Source: Timema cristinae
Lineage: Eukaryota; Arthropoda; Insecta; Phasmatodea; Timematidae
Direction of reading: 5' to 3'
NCBI GenBank assembly: GCA_039000515.1
Contig: JBCFYV010000935.1
Span: 57,670,346-57,734,345 of the forward strand
DNA length: 64,000 bases
The translations under genes were made by a program, and so were the position numbers. How positions within the stretch are numbered: the stretch's first letter is position 1; the number at the start of each line of letters is the position of its first letter. Below are positions 1 to 13,500 of the stretch, piece after piece. Below the pieces are notes generated by a model. That model ran no database searches. It was not told the origin of the DNA and saw only the letters and a list, made by a program, of their open reading frames with translations.

Positions 1-470
1 TCAATTTCTATTCAAATTAATACAGCTGATTCTCGATTATCCGGATTTGTAGAGGGGGAAATGAAGCCTGATTTTTAAAAAACTTATAGACCCAGTGATG
101 CACTTTATTCAAAAGTAAGCAATGAATAAGTATGCTTGTTTTGTAAGTCTATTTTTCTTATGTAACATTTAAACCAAATAATATATTATTTCAAGCGTTT
201 AATAAAACTCCTAGATCATATGAGTTTAATATTATCTCTCTGCATTCCAAGCATGCAAATATCAAATTGGCATATTTTAAAGATCAGGCTGTGTCGAGTT
301 GTCGAGTTTCTAAAATTAAATTAAAAATTCTTCAAAATTTAAGGAAGTAATGATCATATTTCTATTTGTGATATTTGTCTCTGAATAAAGATGTTTTCAA
401 ACTTAAATGTGACTACTGTTCACAGAATCAGTCCTGATAGCTAAATCAAATTCAATCAAGTGAAAAATGA

Positions 471-710
471 GCCGCCTCGGTGGCATTGTTGGCTAATATG
501 CTAGTTTTGTGTTGAGCCAAACTGCCGTGGACGGGGAGATTGTGGTTTGAGTCTCGGTCAGGTGAACTGGGGGTGGTTTTTCCACTCTTCCTTCATGCAA
601 GTGAGGGCTCACTTCTTCTAAATTCAACCTTCCCAATTCCTAATCCATTAACGTAATTAGTACTTAAGTGGACAACCCGAATGGGTAGTAAGATGCGGTG
701 TTTAAAAAAA
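471..710 (+). repeat. SINE B copy
   Basis: tRNA-like head (gccgcctcggtggcattgtt, later gggagattgtggtttgagtc as a weak B box), the family body (tttttccactcttcc, then aattcctaatccattaacg) and the common tail (cccgaatgggtagtaagatg). Full length. Confidence 0.75.
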
Positions 711-721
711 AAGTAAAAAAT

Positions 722-900
722 TACAACCTGAACCTGGGACCTTTGGCTTTATGCGTCATCACCAATTACCACAAATAGACTCGATAAACAATAACTGGTG
801 AAAGATGGCTCTGAAGTAGAGACAAACTAGGATCGCTCAGTGACAAAGCATTGGTTTGCAAAGCCAAAGGTCCTGGGTTCCATCTCCATGTTCAGGTAAT
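722..900 (+). repeat. tRNA-Ala-like sequence with inverted partial copy
   Basis: 835-900 looks like a decayed tRNA-Ala: A-box region gatcgctcagtgacaaagc, anticodon loop tttgcaa (TGC), B box ggtcctgggttccat. The segment at 722-755 is an inverted copy of the B-box half (acctgggacctttggcttt), so the unit can fold back on itself. Not a functional tRNA gene. Confidence 0.5.
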
Positions 901-3345
901 CATTTTTCACTTTATTTAATTATAATTTTATGTCAAGATAATCTTGTCTCTTTTTACAAGTGCCCTTTGATTATAATATTTGTCTACAATCTTGAAATAC
1001 TGGTCTGATATTAAATTTATTTCTTCTGATTGTCTGAAATAAGTTGGTTGTCCTAAATTAAACCACTCTATGAATCGTGTATCTAAGTATAACCCTGTGT
1101 TTAGTAAGTTATGTTAAATAGAACACCAAAATTTCTCAAAACATGTTTAATGAACGTTCAGTTAGAACATTAAAATTTATATAACATATTTAAAGTACAT
1201 TGTAATAATTTTTTATCCATAATACATGTGAAATGTAAAACACAAATATTTCACTAAATTGACTAACTGACCTTTTAAATTTGAATTATGGTTGATTTGG
1301 TTGATTTAGATTTGATTTAATAATGTTTCATCAACAAAGAAAAAGTGGGGGAAATATGTATTTGAACTGGAAATTATACTGGCCATATTGTAACCAAATA
1401 CAAAAAAATAAAAATAAACTATGTTTAAGAAAGCAATATAATATTTTTCAACCTCTTATATTTGAAATGTTGGCATTTAAAACTCAGTTGAATTTGTTCT
1501 ACATGTTACACCATACCACTCAAATAAAAGTTGTTTTGTTACCATTTTTAATCAAAACTGAATATTTAATTGACAAAAAATCCAATATCTATAAATAGAT
1601 TATTTTATTTAAATATGTGTGAATTCAGAACAATAAATTGTGATTGGTTGTGTAATGGTTCTTTGAAGCAATATTTGACCCAAATGACAAAAATTGTTAA
1701 AAAATTAATAACTTTCCAACTAACAATAAATTTGTGTATTATTAGCAACTCTTAGGTGTTGAATTGTCAAGTTTATTTTTCTAGTGGTACCTTTAATACA
1801 TGAATAATGATTATAAACAATTTTATGAACTTACATTTTATTAAAAATTTAAATTTTATACAGGAAATAACTCTTGATTATATATTGTCAAAACAATAGC
1901 AATAAAACATACAAACATACATACATAGCAATTGTTGATATTTGAATTCATTTGGCTAGTACCATAAATATTAAAGTATGCAGACATTTAAAATATATCA
2001 GGGTGTCTACAAGTCATTCAAATTATGAATTAAGTTTTTTTTGCTGAATATTTTAAGGAAAACTTTAAGTAATAGTAATATCACTGATACTTTTCTACTG
2101 ACCCGTGTATGTTTATTATTCTCTGATTATTATAATGAAAAATAAGAAAATCATAGAAATTCAAACTGTGGACATAATTATCTGAGGTTGAAGAGCAATG
2201 TAATATAAAATTTTAGCAGCATTTTAGTCGATTAAAAATGACTTTGTGAAGGTAATGACAAAAGTGATGAAAACAGTTTTGTTTGAATTTGTAAGCACCC
2301 TGTATGTTTTATTTTATTTTTCTATAATAATTTAGCTCAAGTCAACTTTGAATGCAGCAGAGCTACGATAATAATTAAATGTTACTTTTTATTACTAAAT
2401 CGATATGTTTTAAGTCCTTTGCACTGAGTTATATTTCCAAAATGATCATTGATGCAACAGCGATGATGAAAGGGTGCTCTTTAGTTAATTTTTTATGAGG
2501 CCTAACAACACTGAGGTAGTTTTAAGCTGCAAATTTATTAAGTTTTCAATAATGTGATTACATGGTCCTACGTAAGAACTATAAAAAAATTAAAATTCTT
2601 GCCTTTGTGGCAAACGGAACTTTGCACCTTAAATTCACTGATTTACCATTCACCAATAGCAAGGGCACTAATTATTTTAGGACTACTTGCATGTGCAAAA
2701 GAATACTTGGAATCCTAAAAATAATGCTCAAAGTAAACTAAAGTATAATTTAAAAAGGCACCAACACATTTAAAGTTACAAAACACAGTTTTTTTTACTG
2801 GTGTTTTTTTTAATGCTACAACATTCTACACTTATAAAACTATTCCTAATCATCTCCTGAATTTACAATTCATTCATCAAAATATAACTTCTAGCCACAA
2901 ACTAATATGGTTTGAAAGGACATAGTAAAGTGTTAACATAACTCTTTGTTTCACAAGCACATAATATAGATAGTCAAAACTACTCATTCTTCCTCACAAA
3001 AACAACATATCTTTCTAACAGTATACTCATAAATAAGAAATAAAACTTAAATTAGAATGTTCCGATGTATGAAAGAAAGGCACATTTGAAGACCAACCGG
3101 AGAAGTGGTAATATTGTTCTTGTTCGTCAAACCAATCCTCCGTGCTATTCTTCAACTAATGACATGTTCAGAAATAAGTGTCTCCAGGGATTTATGAAAA
3201 CTCGCTAAGATTTCATAGTTATAAAATAGTCCGTGAAAAAGTTGGCTGTGTTTAAAGCATTATTTAGTATGTTGCATGAAAAAAAATGTCTGATGCTTTA
3301 TGACATTATTGATAAGAATTTAATAATTTGCAATAGATATTATGT

Positions 3346-3351
3346 TTTATT
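3346..3351 (-). terminator. Candidate poly(A) signal for the ZP gene
   Basis: AATAAA on the minus strand, about 510 bases after the stop codon. The 3' flank is AT-rich and other such hexamers occur further on, so this is only the nearest good candidate. Confidence 0.25.
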
Positions 3352-3859
3352 GTTTTGTGGTGGTCAAACATGCAAAAAGTATCTTGTCTTAAGAGCAACA
3401 TTAATGCTGAGGATTTACAAGTTTGGGCACCTCAAGTAGTTACCAGTGGCTAAAATTAAAGTATAATCAGGAAGTTATAATACACTAACAGCCCTAACAT
3501 TGTTATATAGGTACTTAAAAAAATAGGTATATATTCCTAGTTATTGTATACAAATTTATAACACAATTACTTCTTCTGCACAAATAAATAGATTTTTTAA
3601 AAGCAAATAAACAATTAGTTACATATATTTGACAAATTGTTCAAAATCTAAACATATTAAATGGTGTCATTAGGTGATATTGATGGCCTTGACTATGAGT
3701 TCCCATAAATCCCTCCGCCGCCCCCTTACAATTCCAGTTGTCCACTGTATAATATTGAAGCTCACCTCAAAACAATACCTCTCGCCTAGCGATGGCACAC
3801 ACACACACACATGTACAGATTTGGAAATCAAGTACAATTTCCCCCCACACCCTGTTCGT

Positions 3860-4038
3860 TCAGTTGATCCTCCCTTTGTGGGTCATGAAAGCTGTAGGGT
3901 TGAATCGGGACCCAGTCACAGTCACTGCGTCCTTGGTCATGACGACGACGTCATCCTCGCACTTGTTGAGCCGCCTCATCCGACAACACAGGACTACCAC
4001 CACGACAGTGAGGAGACAGAGCACCACACAGCCAAAAC
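3860..4038 (-). CDS. ZP gene exon 13: transmembrane segment and cytoplasmic tail
   Basis: 179 bases with acceptor gtacgcag; ends with a TGA stop at 3862-3860. It encodes the membrane span [18 protein letters not shown], then a basic stop-transfer RMRRLNK and a tail ending FMTHKGRIN. This matches the usual end of ZP proteins: one span near the C-terminus and a short tail. The opposite strand of this exon is also open by chance. Confidence 0.88.
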
Positions 4039-7000
4039 CTGCGTACAACAATGATCAACATTAGAGCATTGGCTGCCACCAAATATCTTGTTTTCTTCAT
4101 TACCGCTATTGATTAGTAGAAAATAGTTTTAATCTAAAGGCTCACTTCAGTAGAACGTTCTATTTTCATTTTAAATTGTATTACAAATTGATTCTAAATT
4201 TTATTATATTTGTAAGAATGTATAGCCGAGGTGGATTGAAACAAATAAAAGAGACGAACACAATCTGGCTTTTACAATGAAAAGAAGAACACAGTTCACA
4301 CTTTACATTGCTGCCATCGGACATAGAGGTAATGGTTGCCTATTAAAGAAAATTGATCATCTACGCCCAATCTGCCGGCCTAGGATTCATAATACGATTA
4401 CCTCATAAAGCGAAAATAGGTTTTCCTTATATAGAAATCTAAATTAATTTTAAAAACTGACTACCCAATAGTACAGTCTAAAGTACTAAAGACATTAAAT
4501 GAAATTTCAGTCTTTAAAATAAGAGGATATTATCAATAAAAAGTATTTTCTCAGTAAACTTAGTCATTTTTATTTTCTTTATGTTGAACCATTTCTGCTA
4601 CATTTCATAGCCATTTACTTATAGGCAACACTATTACAAACTTATGCATGTTTAATTTTCATTATTTTACTATAAATAAAAATATACCACTACCTATCAA
4701 AAATGACCCATTGTTGCTGAACCGGCTCATTAAGAAAAGTTAATATTTTATTGAGAGCAGAAAATATGCTATACAAACTATGTTTACATCGAAAGGAAAC
4801 TGTGTTATCTTGATGGGTTAAACTATAAAGTAGCTTATAAGTGTAAGCGCACACAGGCAACGAGGCTGGGCGACGCGATCGCAAGCGAAGCAAAACGTTT
4901 ACATGAGACAAAGAGCAGAAACCAAACCACAAAATGGAGAAAACCTGAGGCCTGGAAAATATTTTGGCGATCAAAAGCTCAACGTCCATCTTGTTATATC
5001 GAATTGTTGTTGAAAGTAAACTATTTTGTTCTGAAGTGGATCGCACTGGTCCGTCTCACGTCACCATACTCTGCATCACTGTATGTGTGCTCTTACCCTC
5101 CATAGTTTAATCCGTCAACATTTCAGGGTAGACAAAATGTTTGAGGGTAGAGAGTAGAGAGGGTTCAACTAGAGTCAACAAGAGATGGAAGAAAATAGTT
5201 TTTCAATAAATTTGCATACAGTCTTGCTGGATTGTAAGTTATATTGAAAATGAAAATATTAAAGTATTCTTGAAGTAATTTAATGTGGGTTTTTTCACTG
5301 TAATTGAAGCCAAATATATACATATAAAGGGTGATACAAACATACATTACTATCGATAGGTAGATGGTCACATTCTAATAGTATAATTTACCATAGCGAT
5401 AATTTCCCAACTAGGTTATTTTTGGTAATCCTATTAACAATCGAAATATCAGTGGCTGGGAAGTTAATTGCCTCATGCTTACTTTATACAAGTGTTGTTA
5501 ACTGAAATACCAGTAAATAAAAAGGAGACCCAATCTAAATTAGCTTGTGTGCTCGGCCTTGGTCATATAGCTCATATAGGAGATTTATTGGACAGAATAC
5601 AAGTGCTCCGAAGTCCACTAAATAATGTCATAAAAGTGAATTTAAAGTTTAATGATTTTTTTAATAATGTTTTATGAAACCTTTTTTTAAAAAAGCTCAA
5701 TTTGTCTTACCAAACAAAGCTGTGAACGCCCCTGTCTTTAGGCACACGCTGTTTGGATCTGCTAAAGTACCTGAAATTAAAACCGCACACATTTTAAAAA
5801 CTAGTAAAAGATTAAATTTTAGTCTATGGCAGGACAGATACCCCTAGAGTAGGATTTTGGTAGGGACAACAAACTTTTAAAAAAATTAAAAATAATAGTT
5901 TTTAGAGGTCAACATTGGCAGCTGCAGATCACATGGTTTGATGTTATAATAGATGAAAGAAGATCTAGTAACTTTTTAGCCTTCATATAAGGTTCTTCCT
6001 GTGAAAATAGGACTGTACAACGCCAAGAAAAATAAACTCTGTCTGATAAGAACGTTAATAGTTCTATTTGAGGGGTGTGAGGGGTGATTAGAGAACTCAC
6101 TGTTGCGGGAGACGCTCTCCGCGTCCCCCTCTCCCTCCTGTAGCACCCTCAGGGACTGGAACAGGTTCACGTTCTCCGACTGGAGCTTGGGCGCCGCGGT
6201 GGTTGAACTCGGCGTCGGGACGGAGCGCTTGCTCACGCTCTTGGCATTCCTCCAGTGGCAGGGTTGGCTCTGTGACAGTTAACACATCTTTCCACTCAGA
6301 GATGAACATTTCCAGACGGATTCTCGGATCATTGAATCTCAAGGGATGTGTGTGAAGTCTTTGACTATAATATTGCCCACTTCGGTGGTCACATGGTCTG
6401 AGGCATCACTCTCGCAATAGACTAGACCACCGATAACGGGGAGATTGGGGTTCGAATCCTGTTTGTGTGTTGTTTTGTTTCCCATAAAAATTAGTCTCAC
6501 GCAAATGCGGGCACACTTTCTTTAAACTCAACCTTCCTAGTCACCAACACATTAGAATAATTAGTTAACTCATATATGCGTACAACTCAAACGGGTAGTA
6601 AGACGCGGTGCTAAAAAAACTATAAAATTGAAAGGCTTTTATTATTATAGTATTTGTAGCTGATGATTTTCGTACGTCCATCACAGACTCTACATTAAAA
6701 TATGAGTGAAGAATTAACCTGAATACGGGACGATTCCTGTATAGCTCGGTGGTTCTACAAAAATCTTAATTACGATTAAAAGAAGCTAAATTATTCAAAT
6801 ATATTTTCTATTTGTACATCATCACATAGGCCTACAATTCTTTATGTATATATTATGAAAACAAATATTTGTAAAATTTGTATTACAGTATATTTACTTC
6901 GTTTTTAATATTATGTTAAATATATTTTAAAATACAGTATCCTCTTAGTGAGCGAAAGCTATTTGGAGTTTGGATTGTACAAATAATTATCAACATAACA

Positions 7001-10000
7001 AAGTAACGACTAAATAAGAATATCATTTGTTCAATTTTAAAAAATTAACATTTATATAATGAAGGTAGTACCTTAACCTTGGATTTTAAAAATTTAACTA
7101 ATCAACAATATTTAGGCTATTTTGAATTTTGACGACTTAAAATATATAATACTCTTGAAAGGTCTTGATCTCATCGTACTTGATAAGGACTTTTATCAAT
7201 CATTTCACTGAAATCTCAGATGAAAAATGTAAATATAAACTACCTCTTCGGGAGTCATGTTCTCTTGATACTTATTTTCAGATTTTCCCGTTTTAGAGAC
7301 AACATTTAGTATAGGACTGAGAGAGTCATCTATGATTTAAGTTATGTACTATTTGATTTTTGGTCAAAATAGTTCATAAGCCATATCATAGATGGCTCTG
7401 TAAGTGAATATGTGGATTCTGTCTCGAAAACCGGACAAATCGGCAAAGAAGTATTAGGAGAACATAGCAATCCAAGAGGTATTCTACAAAACATTCTCAA
7501 AACTTTATCCCCATTAAAGGTTTTATGAAGCAAATATTTTATTTTAAGGTTAATATTATTTTGACATTTATTTTTATCAATTAAAAATCAGTTCTGAAAT
7601 CGCTAGTTTAAAAACCGATACTATTAATACTTTAAAGTTAATAAATACATCCTTTTTGCTTTTCTTAACTTCAATAAGAAGTGGCCCTGGCGGAGTACTA
7701 ACGTTTTTCACCGACCGACCCCGGCGGCTCACTCGACCGGGGCCACTCCTCTACCGCTATTTATTTCCTATTCCCATGTTTCTTTTTTCTCCCTCCTCTG
7801 TTTCTGCCTCCGCTCCCTCTCTTTCCTGTGTACTTTATGTATTTATTTTACGGTCCTGGCGACCCTACATGAGCTATGGGGTGGGTTTTTTGTATAATTT
7901 TCTCACCCCCAACCAATTGATAGCAAAATTCAGCCCGCCAGGGCGCCATTGTTTTTTCACGTTGAGTTTTGTGTTGTACGTCTATGTCGTGTTCGTTTCC
8001 GAGAGCCCTTCGGGGCTGGTGTTAACTGTCTGTCCTTTATGTTTCACATGTTTTATTAATGTTATAATCTGTTATATGTGTTACAAGAAATAAATAAACC
8101 CTTTCAAACAAACAAACAAACAATAAGAAGTGGTAGACGATGAAAGGCGTGTTTTAATCTTAGGGCCTAGCACCATACCTCGTGGTATGTGCAGTGACAG
8201 TAAGAATATAACCAGTCGACGTTTTGACTTACCGGACACCTGCCGTGACACATCCTGACGTCACATTCGATGTACAGGGCAGGGGAGCCGGTGAAACGGA
8301 AGGTCTTCATGTAAGCGAACACCTGGGTTTCGAACACCCCACTCTCACTCCAAGAGCCACGGAATCTGCTGATTAGTTTGTCGTCGACTGGACACCTGGA
8401 CGGACATATCAACATTTTCCCGATAAATTATTTTAAGGGAATATTTCAGATTTTGAAAAACAAAAAACATTCAATCATGAGAAAAGAAGATGTATCCGTG
8501 ACAACCTTGAATATACTCTAGAATTGTGTTATAAGGTGGGGAATGCAACAAAAGGGCAGTATTTTTCCAGTTTGTATAGCAAAATATTTATTTTTGCCAA
8601 AATAAATAACCATTTAGTATAATTTTCTTCACATGGTGATATTAACAATCGTTGAATATTTGCCAAGGGTGTCCTGTAATTTAATGACAACTTTTTGTGT
8701 ACCTAAACCATATTTCCTAATTTACTAATTAAATATTTGGAAGTGCAACCGCGAATTAAAAACGTTTGGACAAAAAATAATAATCTTCCTGCCTTTTAAA
8801 AATGGGTGACCTGGCGGTCAGGGTAAGGTGTCAGACTTCTGTGATGGAGGTCCGGGGTTCAATCCTCGGTCCCGGCACAGATTTATCTGATTGCCAAACC
8901 CTTCTTTCACCTCTTACAAGACGTGTATTAATCGCAGCTTGTGAATGTGTGGAGTGCCAGGCCTCCGCCGTGGTTCGGATCCCACGTTAAACTGTAGGTC
9001 CTCCATTTCATCTTACAATCACCCTACCATTACACATTAGCGCAAGTGCGTACAACCCGAACGGTTAGTTCTTGACGCCGTTAGATATTGTCGATACTAC
9101 ATAACTCACATTTGTGTGATGCGGTGCGTCTAGCCAATAAATAAAGGGGATACCAATCCTCTCTATCCTGTAAGGCTTGAACGGGTACAGAAAAATATTC
9201 ATATAAAGGGCCTTCCTTTTCTAACAGCTAAAAAAATTACTTGATCTACTTTCATGCATTCATACGTCTATTAATGTGATCTTAAGCTTATTATATTTAC
9301 CAGACACTTTTCAAAATAGTGGTAAATATTAGGTTATATTTATATCCTTAGGCGTCTAAAGTGTTATTTTGTTTTAAACTTTGAAATTCAAACCTGGAAA
9401 GTGGATAACTAAAATAAACGTGTTATTTTAATAAACTTTATACTATTATTTTGAAAATTGTACTAATAAGTACTATTCTTACCCGTATTGGTCAATGAGT
9501 TGAATTTTTTTGGTAGCGCCATTATGAGCATAACAGTCATTCACAACAATGTCGAAACCATCTGAAAAATAAAATATAAATATGTTGAGCAACACTGGTT
9601 ATAAAAGATATTAAAAGCATGGTATTGCTTTATTAAAATATCGTCTTTAAATTTCAAGTAACACTTTTTTTTATCCCCTCGCCTTACTATTGGTCTATTA
9701 TTCAGTAAACACCCTCTCCCCCTTCTTAATTACGTCACCGTTCACTACAGCTAACCCCTACAAGAGTACACCGGTTAGCCCCAACAGGATGTGAACCCTC
9801 TACTTACCGTACTTGCTGCGCATGTAGATGATGAGGGTGAGAGGGTCCCCCACCCTAACAGCCGAGGTCACCCTGTTGCCGTTTGTACCATAGCCGTTCC
9901 TGATCTCCATGTAGCACTCTGGCGGCGACAAGGTGAACACCACAGGGTTACCTGTCGCGACCCTGTCAGAAACATACTCTCATCAGATCACTCTTTCTTT

Positions 10001-10515
10001 TACATTACATAGTGTCTGTGTCGTGATAGTCTTTCCGAGCACCTACGTCACAGACACGGTATACACCAGACACACAGCCTGAAGGAGAGGAGTCCCTCGA
10101 CACGGGGATTGCTAGGTGTAATCCCAAGTGACATCGCTACCTAGCAGGTATATTTAAAAAAAAACATTTACTAGAGAGCAGAGAAATATGGTTTTTTAGT
10201 GTCAATAAACCTAACTGGCTTTTACTAAGCTAGGTTCAGGTAGCGGCCCCACCCACTTCCCATTAACCAACCCACAAACGAGCTTACTCAGACTGCAAAT
10301 TACAAATAAAACGTGGAATATAATGTGTGTGTTTTTTTGTTCAAGTGAATGTTTTCAAAATGTCTAGATGTGAACAATCTTAGTTACTTTTCTAAAAAGG
10401 TTTTTTTATAGCACCACTTCTTACTACCCGTTTGGGTTGTACGCTTAAATAATAACTACGCTTATGATTTTTGGGACTATTAAGGCTATATTTAGTGGAA
10501 GTGTACCCACATTTA

Positions 10516-10552
<37 letters not shown>

Positions 10553-13500
10553 ACACAATTTTTTTAAACCATATTCAGTAAACCCAACCGAGATTCAAAC
10601 CTCGATCTCCCCGTCATCGGCAGGGTAGTCTAGTCTACTGCTAGAGTAGCGCCTTAGACCATGCAGCCACCGAAGTGGTTTGAAAAGGTTTGTCGAATCA
10701 CGATCGGGTGTAGTGAGCGTGGGTTTTTTTTTCAACTATTTTTTCCACTCTACCTCCACGTGAATATGGATACACTTCTTCTAAATTCAACTTTCATTAA
10801 AACCCATTAGCATAATTAGTACATATGCTTATAACCTGAATGGTTATAGAGGCTAGATAATAATATTATTAAGATTGAAACCAAACTAATGATTAGAATG
10901 GCACTAGATCTAAAACACAAATAATATGACATATCATATAAATGCTGTGAAAACCATGTTAAAATATATTGTGATAAGCGTTATTTATTTATATAAACAG
11001 AAGATATCATACAAACCTCACATCTATCAACTTAACGTCTGAGCTAAACCCACACGTAGATTATTTGCAAGTTTGTATTTTGAAACCATTCAATTATAAT
11101 CGCTTTATATCAACCTACAACTTATAAACTATCTTAATATAATACAACTCCTTTATAAAAAAATATGCATTTGCCAGGTGCACTTGGGGGAATAGAGGGG
11201 GAAGGTGTGCATATCATCCCCTCCCCTCTCTACCCTAGGGAGAATGCAATCCGCTTGAAACTACCCTCTTCATCTCTATCACGTAGATTAAGACGTTAAA
11301 TTACCCTTGTTTTAAAACGAATTTTCTTTCATCTACTGTTTCCAGCTGGCTAGGCCTGTCGTAGCTTCATACACCTTATAATCTAATTTAAGACTAAGGC
11401 AGGCACAGCATCCAGTCCCCGGCCTTTAATTTATCAATATGATAGGGTAAACCCATATTTTAATTAATGATAAATTTTCGGCCATGCCGGGAACCAAACC
11501 CGGGACTTTTATCTCAGTAGGTAGACACTCCGTAGCTGTTCTAAGGCATCGGATTGTTAAAAACGAATTAACTGAGGGAAAACCTAATAGAATATTGTTG
11601 TTGGGTAGAGGGGAGGAGGTTGGAAATTAAGAAGGTGACCCCTTCTTCTCTAGTGTACCCAGTCGAGAACAAAAAATGTTGGGAATGTCCCATTTTCTTA
11701 GGAAGAAACTTTTATCAAATCCAAACCTACTTTTTTACCGCTAACATTTTACCATGTGGGTGTTATTCTATAGGTTCTAATTATATCTATCAAAATTGGC
11801 AGCTTAATATAATATGAATTGATTATGGGTACGAGAAATTACATTTAGTAACTTTTCCAGCTGTCAACTAAAGCTGTTCCTATGAAAATTTGACTATATA
11901 TAAAAGACAGGTGATAAAACCGATAAATATTGTCAGACTTAATATTTGTAAACACAACTCAAAGACTGCAAGTCTTGCAAATACATTTATTTACCTTACA
12001 TTTACTATTAATATATATATTTTTTGTTAATCAAATAATGGTTACATTTGTTATCATTTCATTTTTAGCATCCCTGGATGAGAAAGATAAGCAATGTCAG
12101 TAATTTTTCCGACCGAATGTTGTAGCGAAATAAAAATAAAGATTCCATAACCGTTTCCTCTGTTGTTTAGTATTCAAGGCTTAAAGTTTTATTGACTTAT
12201 GAGATAGTTATTAAGTGTCAAATATGTATCCATCATACAATGTATACATAATTATCATACACGTGATTAATATGTTGAAGAATATGGTATTTATCATACT
12301 TTTCTGATTCCGAAAAATGTATCATTTGTATTTCTATAAGGCCCAAATCAAATGGCTTTGATAGTTATATTAACTTTTTACTATTGGAGATAAAATATTT
12401 AAGGTTATATATCTTAACTTATTCACTTAATATTAATACACTACAACATATTTTCAACCACTGATAAAATATACTCTTGATCGCGAACATTTTTAAGCGG
12501 TAAACAATTTTGTTTTCTCTTTGATTAGTCGTATTATGTAGTTCAAGTTATAAATTTATGGGTAAGATATTTCAAACCAAGAAAGAATAAAATAAAATAT
12601 TAGATACATTGTTTTATTACCTAAATATTGTAATACAGGCTATGATTTGTTAGTAATTTTATAAATCATCTAGTTTCCTTATTGAGCTGGATTTGAAAAA
12701 TTAGACAATTTTTAACGTCACATTATAATATTTCATCACTAATAGGATAATTTGTACGTTTGACACAATAATATGTTTAAATATACACCTGGATAGCTCA
12801 GTTAGTAGAGATGCGGTACTTTAATCCAAAGGCCTTGTGTTCAAATCTCCACCAGAATGTATTTTTTAAAATACATAGTTTCCACTTTCCGAATAAACTA
12901 TACTATATGTTGAATAGAAAGTATTTTAATGATTAAATATAAGTGATATATTTGAGTAGGATGGCCAAGGAAAAATGCACCAGTCTTTGTGTGTTTATAG
13001 GTGGGGAAAGCTACAGTGATAAATCACATGCGGGGGGAAAATAATACCCATGTGCATCCAGCTGGGATCCATACCCCAACCTCCTCACAAACGGTGACCA
13101 AATATTTAGTGAATCTAACGCCTTAAACCATTCGGCCCTCATCGCGGGCTCCTTATGGTTTTTTTTTTAAACCACTGCTTGTAATAACTGGAAATCAAGA
13201 GCCGTGACGTGCAGTTTACTGTACGACCGAGGTGTTAGTGTCGCCCTGGTGAGCGCTGAGAGACCTACACCAGGCGGTTGTGCGAGGGACCGTTGGTTTG
13301 ACTCCCGGCGGGTCGCTTCACAGACAGGTACTCACTCAACGTCTAAAAAAGGGAAGGTGACCGTCTTCCAGAAGTCGTATCCGTACTCGCAGGTGACCTT
13401 GAAATGTTCGTCCCATTCTTCCTCTATGAGAGGGTTGTATTGGACAGTCACGGTGTTCCACATGAAGTTCTTCTGTAAGATACGGAAACAAAAACAACTG

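Larger units (their letters stand above)
1..3345. other. 3' flank of the ZP gene, mostly unassigned
   Basis: AT-rich DNA. Besides a SINE B copy (471-710) and a tRNA-Ala-like foldback (722-900) I see no gene or recognisable repeat between 906 and 3345; short open frames there are AT-driven. Confidence 0.5.

Noticed and set aside
1323..1755. Open frames of 91 and 61 codons near the left end
   Set aside because: Strongly AT-rich, overlapping, with no domain or supporting splice sites.
3674..4064. Plus-strand open frames of 90 and 126 codons
   Set aside because: They are shadows of the minus-strand exon 13 of the ZP gene; their composition follows the opposite frame.
4690..5046. 118-codon open frame on the minus strand
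   Set aside because: Lies in intron 12 of the ZP gene, has no domain, no splice support and no codon bias. Probably chance, although it is one of the longest open frames here.
7656..8093. 145-codon open frame on the plus strand
   Set aside because: Covers the non-coding 3' region of a LINE fragment, starts outside its target duplication and shows no domain.
12785..12857. Functional tRNA-Lys gene
   Set aside because: Acceptor and anticodon stems do not pair well and no T-run terminator follows directly; better seen as a tRNA-derived relic.
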